DNA of 64,000 bases from Chloroflexota bacterium (lineage in GTDB: Bacteria > Chloroflexota > Anaerolineae > Aggregatilineales > Phototrophicaceae). Location of the stretch: positions 62,001 to 126,000 of the forward strand of contig JAIUNI010000002.1 in the NCBI GenBank assembly GCA_020161935.1. Reading direction: 5' to 3'. Shown piece after piece: positions 34,395 to 42,706 of this stretch (the first letter of the stretch is position 1; each line of letters opens with the position of its first letter). Under the pieces are notes generated by a model. The model was not told where the DNA came from. It saw nothing but the letters and a program-made list of their open reading frames with translations, and ran no database searches. Both the position numbers and the translations under genes were made by a program.

Positions 34395-36351
34395 CGGCTT
34401 TCTCCGCCCTGGCTTCATCCGTTTTCGCATAGGTGAAATGCGCCGGATACTTCTTCTCCCCTGCATAGTGCAGCGCGAAGCTGCCCCCGCCAAAGTGATA
34501 AGCATACCGCTTCTGGATGTCCTGCCAGGTAAGGAGGGGGAACGCACGCATGATCGTCACCTGCGGCACATTGCCTTCCACCATCTGCTTAAGCTGCTGC
34601 AAATCGTGTTTTGACCAGAAGAGGCGCTTACCGGCACGGGTGAATGTCCTCCGGGTTTCGGTGCCATCCCGCCACTGAACAATCACTTCCCGGTTCAGGA
34701 TATCGAGTCGTCGAACCAGGATGCGATGGGCGAATGCCTCAAACAACTCGCGGCGTTTATCTCCAGCGACTTGCTCCCAGTGGGTGATGACCGTCTGGAG
34801 CACCGGACGTGCTTCCAGCAGACCGCGCTGGTAATGCTCGCTCGTTGCAAGGTTCGCCACTTCTGCGGTCAGCCGCTCGATTTCGCGCTCATTGGCTTCG
34901 TAGCTGGCTTCCAGATTCTTGACGATGCTGGGATTGGAGATCGCCTTCAGGTTATCTAGAATGGTCTGTTTGCTGCGTTCGGCACTGCGAATATCCTGCT
35001 CAATCCGCCGCTTCTCACTGTGACCGCTGTGTTCCGTCGTCTCCAATGCCTGCTGCCAGATCGCTTCGTCAATCGTGGTCGCTTCTAACCGTTCCAGCAG
35101 CATCTTGTCCACCGCTTCATCGACCACCGCCGCTTTGACGGTCATTTGTACTTCGATCCGCTCGTCATGCAGGATATAGCCATAGTTGCGGTTGGTGTGA
35201 TTGTAGACCGAGTTGTAGCGACGCAGTTCATAGCCTTCGATCTGGTCAGAGAAAACCAATCCGCTGTAAGTCGGTGGGGCGCATTCGCGTTCCTCAACAG
35301 CGTGACGTGTCCAGGGACGATACGGGATGTAGTGTGCGTTCGGTTCGCCGTAGAAATCGGTGGACGACAGCGAATTGAATGCCAGCATGAACAGGTCTTC
35401 CGGTACGATAGGCTCGTGATTGTGCCAACAGACGATGGCTTGCTTGTGAACCCAGTGACCGATGTAGACCACATTCGTCAGCAGGTTGTGCAAACCCGAT
35501 TTGGAGGGCATGATGCGTCCGGTGATGTTGGAGCGATAGCGGAACCAATTCTCGATACGGAAGCCCTCTGGAACCTGCTGGGCAAGGTCATCCGGGATGA
35601 ACGGACCGTGCTGCTCGATATGTTCCCACGTCGCCTGAAAGTTGCGTCCCTTCTCACGGAACAACTCAAAGTACGCCAGCACCAGATCAGCGCCCGGTGC
35701 AAAGGGGATATACTTGCGCCAGTCAGGGTTGCGTTCTCCATTCGGAAGGGTGCGGCGCATATCCACGATATACCCCAGCGCGATGGTGCGTCCTGCCCAG
35801 AGTCCCTGCTCAATCAGGTAATCCCGGCTTTTGTGCAGCCGTCCCTTGATGTGATACTCCAGAAAGTCAGCGGCTCGCTGCGCTTCCTCGCGGAACATCT
35901 TCAGGTGGTAGGCTCCCATCGTCGGGTGATTGAAGTCATACACCACGTTCGGAGTCATCACCCGCACATTTTTGCGCTTGCAGGCATCCAGAAAGATGTT
36001 GGTCTGGATCATCGTCACATCACGGAAAAAACGGTCTACATCCTGTGCGGCGACCAGTCCGATACGGTCATGCTCGATATAGTTGTACAGCAGCGACATA
36101 CCCGGACGATCTTCAATCTTCTTCGTGCCGCTGATTCCCGCATCCATATCAATCATGTAGATGCTGTCGCGCACCCAGCCGAGCTTCAGCAGGTGTTCGA
36201 TCATGTCCACCGTTTGCAGGGTGGTCGAGATGTTCCCTATCTGAGCCTCAGACGATTGACGATAATAAACGGCAGCCGGACGATCTACAGGCAGGGGAGC
36301 AACGCGATACGGGTCAACCGGCGCTTTAGGCAGGCGTTGGTAGCGTGGCAT
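34303..36351 (-). CDS. Large serine integrase of element III (chimeric C-terminus)
   Basis: 682 residues. Catalytic block AVYYRQSSEAQIGNISTTLQ with the nucleophilic serine, DMDAGISGTKKI, QDVDRFFRDVT; recombinase domain about 190-330; coiled coil about 455-510; same order and close similarity to 13108-15087. The last 27 or so residues, after AEKAAQK, are encoded by the antisense of the coupling-protein gene fragment, so the native end was exchanged on integration, as in element II. It starts 35 bases downstream of a stem-loop and is preceded by the same two small genes. Confidence 0.9.
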   Translation of the reverse strand: MPRYQRLPKAPVDPYRVAPLPVDRPAAVYYRQSSEAQIGNISTTLQTVDMIEHLLKLGWVRDSIYMIDMDAGISGTKKIEDRPGMSLLYNYIEHDRIGLVAAQDVDRFFRDVTMIQTNIFLDACKRKNVRVMTPNVVYDFNHPTMGAYHLKMFREEAQRAADFLEYHIKGRLHKSRDYLIEQGLWAGRTIALGYIVDMRRTLPNGERNPDWRKYIPFAPGADLVLAYFELFREKGRNFQATWEHIEQHGPFIPDDLAQQVPEGFRIENWFRYRSNITGRIMPSKSGLHNLLTNVVYIGHWVHKQAIVCWHNHEPIVPEDLFMLAFNSLSSTDFYGEPNAHYIPYRPWTRHAVEERECAPPTYSGLVFSDQIEGYELRRYNSVYNHTNRNYGYILHDERIEVQMTVKAAVVDEAVDKMLLERLEATTIDEAIWQQALETTEHSGHSEKRRIEQDIRSAERSKQTILDNLKAISNPSIVKNLEASYEANEREIERLTAEVANLATSEHYQRGLLEARPVLQTVITHWEQVAGDKRRELFEAFAHRILVRRLDILNREVIVQWRDGTETRRTFTRAGKRLFWSKHDLQQLKQMVEGNVPQVTIMRAFPLLTWQDIQKRYAYHFGGGSFALHYAGEKKYPAHFTYAKTDEARAEKAAQKSVSISPSPVRVGCAGQHHNRNSIRAVD

Positions 36352-36386
36352 CTGGCTTGTTCCTCCTTTCTTCGGTAAATGGAAAA

Positions 36387-36426
36387 CGCCTTACCTCTGC
36401 GAGTTAGATACGGCAGAAGCAAGGCG
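36387..36426 (-). promoter_or_regulatory. Stem-loop before the element III integrase gene
   Basis: CGCC TTAC CTCTGC (36387-36400) against GCAGAAGCAAGGCG (36413-36426); on the minus strand GTTTTCC follows. Same place and type as 15119-15178 with different sequence, pointing to conserved structure. Confidence 0.5.
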
Positions 36427-36444
36427 CGTGTTGTACAATGCGTC

Positions 36445-36657
36445 TTAGCCCTGCGTGGTGGTAACGTCACTCGCCGGGTTAGGCAGGTCGGAGTGTTGGA
36501 CCACTTCGGCCTGTCGCAAAACAATCTCGGTTGACCTACTGCCAGTGTACTGTTTTTCGCGCAGTTGTGCAACGATATGCAGCAGGGTTTTTGAGATATT
36601 GACCAGGTTGATGCCGTCATCTTTGGGTTTTTCCAGTGTCTCAGGCGCTCGGCTCAT
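36445..36657 (-). CDS. Small conserved protein upstream of the integrase
   Basis: 70 residues from ATG 36657 (GGAG 7 bases upstream). Shares the LLHIVAQLREKQYT and NPASDVTTTQG segments with 15201-15410. It overlaps the RHH gene end. Candidate integrase partner or directionality factor; no known family. Confidence 0.55.
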   Translation of the reverse strand: MSRAPETLEKPKDDGINLVNISKTLLHIVAQLREKQYTGSRSTEIVLRQAEVVQHSDLPNPASDVTTTQG

Positions 36658-36859
36658 GGCGGCTCCATTCATTCTGGCTGAAGTGCTGCACTGCCTGATT
36701 GAGAAAATGACGTGCCAGTGTGGAGGCAGAAGTATTGAGCCGCTTCGCCAGCGCGTGCAAAGCGGCTTTCTCCACCGTTGACATGCGAATGCAAAAGTAG
36801 GTGTCGCGCGGTGGTTCGGCTGGTGGTAAGGTGAGTGGATATTGGGTTACGGTTGGCAT
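36641..36859 (-). CDS. Ribbon-helix-helix regulator upstream of the integrase
   Basis: 72 residues; a Pro-rich N-terminus, then TYFCIRMSTVEKAALHALA and ASTLARHFLNQAVQHF, corresponding to the RHH protein at 15400-15609. First gene of the integrase operon, so probably an autorepressor. A TGTGATAC sequence lies in the promoter region of both copies, in opposite orientations. Confidence 0.65.
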   Translation of the reverse strand: MPTVTQYPLTLPPAEPPRDTYFCIRMSTVEKAALHALAKRLNTSASTLARHFLNQAVQHFSQNEWSRHEPSA

Positions 36860-36996
36860 ACTCGATTTGCTGTCCTTGTGTGATACGTGTACAATATCAG
36901 GATAGCAAAGTGAGCAGCCTCAACCTGCGTAATTCTACAGTTTTGCCCCGTCAGTTTTGACAATCTCCATGTAATTTTACAGTTGGATAGATTGGG

Positions 36997-37725
36997 ATGC
37001 TGGTTAAGCAGTTCGCCTTTGGATCAAGCGCAATCAACTACACCCTGCTTCACAGCAAGCTCAAATCCGTGAAAATCACAGTGGAGTTTGAACATGGCGT
37101 TGAAGTGACTGCCCCGGTTGGTATGAGTGACCAGGCGGTTGAACAGTTGCTTCAGCAAAAAGGGCGCTGGATCATGGAAAAACTCGATGCAATCGCGTCG
37201 ATTGAAGTGCCGCCCCCCAGAAAAGAATTCGTATCAGGTGAAAAGTATCTGTATCTCGGACGGCAGTACACGCTGGTTGTCTCAGAACGGGCTGAACGTC
37301 GCCCCATGCTGGTCATGCGTAACAGTACCTTTGAAGCGACAGTGCCACCAGAATTGAAAATCTGGGATCGTCAGAACACCATCCGCGAGTTATTCCGTGC
37401 ATGGTATAAACAGCGAGCTGAGGCTAAGTTAACGGAGCAGGTGCGTACTTATGCAGATCGTTTGAACCTGCAACCGGCGGAAACCAAAGTAATGGAGATG
37501 GATCGGCACTGGGGAAGTTGTACACCTCGGGGCGCAATCCATCTGAACTGGCGCTTAATTATGGCTCCAATTCAAATAATTGATTACCTGGTCGTGCATG
37601 AACTGTGCCACCTGTCCATCCCTGAACACTCACCTAAATTCTGGGATCAGGTTGGGTCAATCATCGCCGATTATGAAGAACGCCGGGAGTGGCTTCGCGT
37701 CAACGGTCCCACGCTCACGGTGTAA
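36997..37725 (+). CDS. YgjP/DUF45-type zinc metallopeptidase
   Basis: 242 residues. The zinc motif HELCHL (about residue 202) followed by HSPKFW matches the DUF45/YgjP family, as do RHWGSC and WRLIMAP upstream of it. Genes of this family are very often found next to type I restriction systems; the link is unexplained. Its 3' end overlaps the convergent hsdR by 11 bases. Confidence 0.85.
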   Translation: MLVKQFAFGSSAINYTLLHSKLKSVKITVEFEHGVEVTAPVGMSDQAVEQLLQQKGRWIMEKLDAIASIEVPPPRKEFVSGEKYLYLGRQYTLVVSERAERRPMLVMRNSTFEATVPPELKIWDRQNTIRELFRAWYKQRAEAKLTEQVRTYADRLNLQPAETKVMEMDRHWGSCTPRGAIHLNWRLIMAPIQIIDYLVVHELCHLSIPEHSPKFWDQVGSIIADYEERREWLRVNGPTLTV

Positions 37726-40681
37726 TCCAGTTCTCAGCCAGCTTGACGAGTGCTGTTGTCGTTGCATTCAATTCATTGGCTGGAATAGGTGTTTTGCGAA
37801 GAATGCTCTTGACCTGTCGCCGCATCTCACGCTTCACATCTTCACGGGCAGTCCAGTCAATGACGGCAAGTTCGTTCAGCTTGCTGACCAAATCACGGGC
37901 GAGCGTAGCCAGCGCTTCTTCGGAGACACCATGAGGTAAAACCGTTTGCAGACGGTCATAAAAGGGCTTTTCATAGACTTCCAGCCCCAGCCCGACATCC
38001 CGCTGCTGCATTTCTACCAGATCGTCACGTAGTTTGAGTTCTTCCATCAGTAGTTCAAGATCAGAGAGGCGCTGCTGACGGTGTGCCTCAATCAAGGCTT
38101 CTAACCGCTGCCGCAAAGAGTCGTAAGCAACTGGGTTTTCCTCCATACGCACGCGGATTTCGTGGCGGACAGCATGTTCAACTTCCTGCGCCTTGCCGCG
38201 TGGGTCGCTGATACTCTCAACATAGTGAATGAATTTTGTATCCAGCACGGAAATTGGTTCTTGCAGCAGGTGTTCCATCTGACCGGCGCGGATGTGGTCG
38301 TCAATCAGCCGACGGACTTTTTCACCCAGCGGTGATAGCTCAAACGACTCATCCCGGTAGGTGTTGCGTGCTGCCATGCGGACTTTGCCTAACCACGCCA
38401 GATCGCCGCGATAGGGATTGGCTGCCGGGTCGGGCATGACCATATCCATCACCTGTGAGAAGTTGCGGAAAGCGATATCGAACTGGGCGCGGATATCTTC
38501 CGGTTCAAGCAGCGCAATACAGGCATACAGATCATCGTGATCGACGAGCGCGAAAAAGCGCATGGCTTCCCGGTGACGCTCGGCAAGCTGCTGTTGATCG
38601 TTAATTGGCTTAAGGATACCGGCGACATCTTCGGGATTGAACATCTCCAGCGCGGCACGCAGGTCAGCAGCGATGCCCCAGTAATCGACTACCAGCCCAT
38701 ACCCTTTACCGACCATCGTGCGGTTGACACGGGCAATCGCCTGAAGCAGGTTGTGTTCTCGTAAGGGACTATCCAGATACATCACCTGTTCAATGGGCGC
38801 ATCAAAGCCTGTCAGCCACATATCGCATACGACGACGATCTTGAGCGGATCATCCGGTTTGAGAAAACGCGCCTTAATGTCTTCCTGGTCGCGTGACTCA
38901 GCGGCATAAAGCAACCAGTCCGTGCGTTGACTATCATCCGGTGATGGTGACATCACCAGCGCACATTCCGGGGCGTTTAGTTCAATCAGGGTGCGATAGT
39001 AGCGCATCGCGGTGGCGCGATCATGAGCGACGACCTGCGCCTTAAAACCGTTGGGCGCGATGTGCGTTTCATAGTGGTCAATCAAGTCCATGCAGATGGC
39101 ACGCACCCGCTGTGAGGCTGAAGCAATCGCTCCTTCGTTAGCATATCGTTGTTTAAGCTGTTTCTTTTGATCTGGCGGCAGGTCTTTGAATACCCGCTCA
39201 AAAAGCTGGTCAAGTGTCGCGCCTTCGACATGCAGTTGGGTCAAACGCGGATCGTAGCGAATTTCCAGCGTCGCGCCGTCGTCTACGGCCTGCTGAATGG
39301 TATAGGTATCAATATATGTGCCGAATGTACGCGGGGTGCTGCGGTCTTTTTTGTCGATGGGCGTACCGCTGAAACCAATGTAAATGGCATTAGGCAGGGC
39401 CGTTCGCAGATTCGTTGCCAGTCCTTTGTACTGCGTGCGGTGCGCCTCGTCCACCATCACCACAATGTTGGATGCCTGCGAGATTTCGGGATAGGTTTCA
39501 CCCTGCTTCGTCTGGAATTTCTGCACCGTCGTCAGGAGGGTTTTCTCTACACCCGTACTCAACAGTTGGCGTAAATCCGTGACCCCATCCGCCCGCACAG
39601 GATTAGGGAAACCGCACTTTTGAAATGTTCCACTGATCTGTTTATCGAGGTCGCGCCGATCCGTAACCACCAGCACCGTCGGGTTGGTCATCTCACCCAT
39701 GCGCTCCGCCTGAGCCTCCTCCGGGCGACGCAGTTTGAGCGCCAGCCACAGCATCGTCAGGCTTTTACCGCTGCCCTGGGTATGCCAGATGATTCCGCCG
39801 CGTTCTTTGCGCGTTCTGCCGCGCATGATGCGTTCCATCGCTTTGTTGACCGCCCGGTACTGCTGGTAACGTGCCAGCTTCTTGATCGTTTTGCCACGCT
39901 CGGTCTCGAAAGCGGTGAAATTGCGGATCAAATCCAGCAGGCGCGACGGCTCGAACACTACCGCCAGTAAAATATCCTGCTGTGTAGGTTCGCGCCCGAC
40001 CATCTGCGCGATTTGCGTCCGATTGAGCGGCCAGGGATCACGCCAGCGTAGGTAGAAACGTGCATCCGCTCCGATAGGCGCATAAGCTGCTGATACACCG
40101 CATGTGGCGACCAGAATTTGTGCCTGCTCGAACAAACGCGGAGCCTGCACCTGATAACGCTGTAACTGATTGATAGCGTTTTCCAGTGGGTGATTAATCG
40201 TCGGGCTTTTGCACTCGATGACTGCCAGTGGTAAACCGTTGACGAATATCATCAGGTCGGGAATGACTTTATCCACGTCGCCCAACACCTCGTATTGATT
40301 GGTGACAACGAACGTGTTGTTACGCGGGTTATCGAAGTCAACCAGCTTCACCGTAAGGCTCTGGCGTGTGCCGTTCACATCCTGCGGTAAAGAAAAGTAA
40401 TTGACCAGATCGCCATAGAATTTCTCATTGGCTTCCATGAGGCTGGTGGCATCCATCCGCGCCGCCCGCCGCACTGCCAGCGCGACATTTTGTTCATTCA
40501 GGTGCGAATTGATGCGCCGTATCGCCGCCTCAAGCTGACCGAGCAGCGACGCATCGCGCAGGCTGGCGCGTTCTGCCATCAGATTTGCACCGGGGATATA
40601 GCTGTAGCCCATGCGCTCTAACAAATCAATCGCAGGCTTTTCGCTCAAGTTGTACTCGTTGAGGCGGGTTGGGTCGGTCAT
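37715..40681 (-). CDS. hsdR: Type I restriction enzyme, R subunit
   Basis: 988 residues, normal size. N-terminal nuclease region with LAVIECKSP (about residue 155, PD-(D/E)xK class); translocase with Walker A HTQGSGKS (about 300), DEAHRTQ (about 415) and QAIARVNRT (about 665). It cuts unmodified DNA after translocation, in complex with HsdM and HsdS. It overlaps hsdS by 4 bases. The operon is in the defence slot of element III. Confidence 0.93.
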   Translation of the reverse strand: MTDPTRLNEYNLSEKPAIDLLERMGYSYIPGANLMAERASLRDASLLGQLEAAIRRINSHLNEQNVALAVRRAARMDATSLMEANEKFYGDLVNYFSLPQDVNGTRQSLTVKLVDFDNPRNNTFVVTNQYEVLGDVDKVIPDLMIFVNGLPLAVIECKSPTINHPLENAINQLQRYQVQAPRLFEQAQILVATCGVSAAYAPIGADARFYLRWRDPWPLNRTQIAQMVGREPTQQDILLAVVFEPSRLLDLIRNFTAFETERGKTIKKLARYQQYRAVNKAMERIMRGRTRKERGGIIWHTQGSGKSLTMLWLALKLRRPEEAQAERMGEMTNPTVLVVTDRRDLDKQISGTFQKCGFPNPVRADGVTDLRQLLSTGVEKTLLTTVQKFQTKQGETYPEISQASNIVVMVDEAHRTQYKGLATNLRTALPNAIYIGFSGTPIDKKDRSTPRTFGTYIDTYTIQQAVDDGATLEIRYDPRLTQLHVEGATLDQLFERVFKDLPPDQKKQLKQRYANEGAIASASQRVRAICMDLIDHYETHIAPNGFKAQVVAHDRATAMRYYRTLIELNAPECALVMSPSPDDSQRTDWLLYAAESRDQEDIKARFLKPDDPLKIVVVCDMWLTGFDAPIEQVMYLDSPLREHNLLQAIARVNRTMVGKGYGLVVDYWGIAADLRAALEMFNPEDVAGILKPINDQQQLAERHREAMRFFALVDHDDLYACIALLEPEDIRAQFDIAFRNFSQVMDMVMPDPAANPYRGDLAWLGKVRMAARNTYRDESFELSPLGEKVRRLIDDHIRAGQMEHLLQEPISVLDTKFIHYVESISDPRGKAQEVEHAVRHEIRVRMEENPVAYDSLRQRLEALIEAHRQQRLSDLELLMEELKLRDDLVEMQQRDVGLGLEVYEKPFYDRLQTVLPHGVSEEALATLARDLVSKLNELAVIDWTAREDVKREMRRQVKSILRKTPIPANELNATTTALVKLAENWITP

Positions 40682-41931
40682 ACTCTCACTTCTCCACTCA
40701 ACAACTTCTGCATCAACCCTCGCTTGACCTCACGCAGACTCTCCGCTTCCACCTGCAAACTGCGAATCGTCGCATCATGGGCGCTCAGGATGGCAGCAAT
40801 TTCGCGTTGTTCTCCTAAATCAGGACAGGCAACTGGAAGTCTCAAAATGCTATCTTGGCTGATATTTTTCATGCCTGCGCTTGTTCCCGTGGCATTGTCG
40901 ATTATTTGCTGGCGCATTGGCTCAGATTGCAGGAAGTATGATAGAAATCTAGAATCTGAGAAATTTCGATTGACAACAAGCCGCAAAGTCTTGTCTGATA
41001 ACATCAGTCGTGGCGGTGTGTCCTCAACAAATGTTACCAGTCCGACCAGTTCAAAAGTGTTCGCTCTCGAAATTAGCACATCGCCTTCATGTATTTCATA
41101 GGCAGAGTTGATGTGTTGCGGATCAATAACCGCTTTGTTTTCGTGAGCTTGTAGCCCTTCAGGGCGTACAGCACTAACTCTCAATACGCCCCATTCATCA
41201 TCTTCAGCGGGACGATCAAGTGCTTGTGGGCTTCGCCCTGCTTCAATGCTGTGGAGCAGTTGTCCTAACTGGCCAACCTCCCACCCCGCCGGTATCTCCC
41301 CAATCCGGGTATGCTTCGTCGGCGTCTCCTCATCCGCCAGCCCATACGTAAACAGCCGTTGCATCACCCCGCGTTTGACCGCTTGCGCCGCTTCGATCTG
41401 CGCTTCGACGTGGGCAATGTGCGCGTCAGCATCGCGCAGGACTTTGGTAATTCTGCGCTGCTCATCTATAGGCGGCAGGGGGATTTTAAGCCGTAGAAAA
41501 TCACTTTGACTCAAAGTTTTGTTTCTACCTGCACCACCCGGAGAGACAGATTCTAGCTGGACAATGCCTTCCTGAGATTTGAAATATAACAGAAGATAGT
41601 CAAGCTCGAGCTTGTCTGGATTAACAACAAATGTTGGGAAACGATGTGATCCACACATCCCAAGCTCTGCATCAGTGACAACGGCAACTGCACCTTCCCA
41701 GGCAAAGACAATATTGAGGACAAAATCTCCCGGCTTGACCCAGAAAATGCTCTTGTTGCCTAAATCTCGTCCGAGAACAGGCTCTTTATGAAAGATGCCT
41801 TTACCATGTGATCGAATACCAATCTGACGATATTCTTCATCTGGATCAATATCAACTGGACGCCGAACTTTTTTCAGTACACTGCCTAACTGTATGAGAT
41901 TCCAGTCCATCGGCAAATACTTATGCTTCAT
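40678..41931 (-). CDS. hsdS: Type I restriction enzyme, specificity subunit
   Basis: 417 residues with two target-recognition domains, each followed by a conserved helix: LPPIDEQRRITKVLRDADAHI (about 155-175) and LGEQREIAAILSAHDATI (about 375-392). The repeated arrangement is typical of HsdS, which sets the bipartite target. The first domain begins PMDWNLIQLG. Start 36 bases from the divergent start region of the DUF433 gene. Confidence 0.92.
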   Translation of the reverse strand: MKHKYLPMDWNLIQLGSVLKKVRRPVDIDPDEEYRQIGIRSHGKGIFHKEPVLGRDLGNKSIFWVKPGDFVLNIVFAWEGAVAVVTDAELGMCGSHRFPTFVVNPDKLELDYLLLYFKSQEGIVQLESVSPGGAGRNKTLSQSDFLRLKIPLPPIDEQRRITKVLRDADAHIAHVEAQIEAAQAVKRGVMQRLFTYGLADEETPTKHTRIGEIPAGWEVGQLGQLLHSIEAGRSPQALDRPAEDDEWGVLRVSAVRPEGLQAHENKAVIDPQHINSAYEIHEGDVLISRANTFELVGLVTFVEDTPPRLMLSDKTLRLVVNRNFSDSRFLSYFLQSEPMRQQIIDNATGTSAGMKNISQDSILRLPVACPDLGEQREIAAILSAHDATIRSLQVEAESLREVKRGLMQKLLSGEVRV

Positions 41932-42020
41932 TCAATCATTTTCCGTTTCCTCTGGGTGTTTCATCCGTGATACAATCATTTTACTCAAGTCGTATGTTGG
42001 TAGAGAAAAAGGTTCTTGTT

Positions 42021-42365
42021 ATGGTGGATGCGACAATCACTGAAGTCATCCCGATTTACACCGATAAAGACGGCAGAATGCGTGTCAGCGGCACGCGGGT
42101 GCTGCTAGATCTCATTGTGAATGCTTACCAGCGTGGCGAAACACCCGAACATATTGTGCAAATGTACACCACACTTACGCTGGATCAGGTCTATCTCGCC
42201 ATCGGCTACTATCTGCGTCACCGCGAAACCGTTGATGATTACATCCGCCGCATGGATGACGAAGCTGAACGGCTGCGGCGTGAATGGGAAGAGAAGTATC
42301 CGCCCAAAGTCACAAAAGCTGAACTGCTGGCACGCCTGCAAGCCAAGCGAGACAGCGCTGAATGA
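42021..42365 (+). CDS. DUF433 protein, candidate antitoxin
   Basis: 114 residues from ATG 42021 (AAAAAGG 8 bases upstream). RVSGTRVLLDLIVNAYQRGETPEHI followed by TLTLDQVYLAIGYYLRH is the DUF433 winged-helix core. DUF433 genes are commonly paired with DUF5615 genes in toxin-antitoxin-like units, as here with a 4-base overlap. It is inserted on the opposite strand between hsdS and hsdM. Confidence 0.8.
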   Translation: MVDATITEVIPIYTDKDGRMRVSGTRVLLDLIVNAYQRGETPEHIVQMYTTLTLDQVYLAIGYYLRHRETVDDYIRRMDDEAERLRREWEEKYPPKVTKAELLARLQAKRDSAE

Positions 42366-42706
42366 AATTCCTCGCTGACGAGAACTTCAACAACGATATT
42401 CTGCGCGGTGTCTGGCGGCGCATCCCCGATGCCAGCTTCACCCGTGTGCAGGATACCGAGATTGCAGGAACAGACGATCCGCGTGTGCTGGAATATGCCG
42501 CCGAACAGGGATACATCGTCCTCTTGCACGATGTTAACACCATGCGCGGCTACTTCTATGATCGCATTACGGCAGAACTCCCCGCGCCAGGGCTGTTCCT
42601 CGTCCACAAGCAAACACCCATTGGTGAAGTGATTGACGCGCTCGAACTCATCATCCTCGCTAGTGACGAGTCAGAATGGCTGGGACAAGCCACCTACGTG
42701 CCTTAA
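42362..42706 (+). CDS. DUF5615 PIN-like protein, candidate toxin
   Basis: 114 residues. MKFLADENF at the start, DTEIAGTDDPRVLEYAAEQG in the middle and LLHDVNTM match DUF5615, a PIN-like nuclease fold with the first acidic residue in LADEN. Coupled to the DUF433 gene by ATGA. It overlaps the convergent hsdM stop by 4 bases. An RNase toxin role is inferred from the family. Confidence 0.8.
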   Translation: MKFLADENFNNDILRGVWRRIPDASFTRVQDTEIAGTDDPRVLEYAAEQGYIVLLHDVNTMRGYFYDRITAELPAPGLFLVHKQTPIGEVIDALELIILASDESEWLGQATYVP

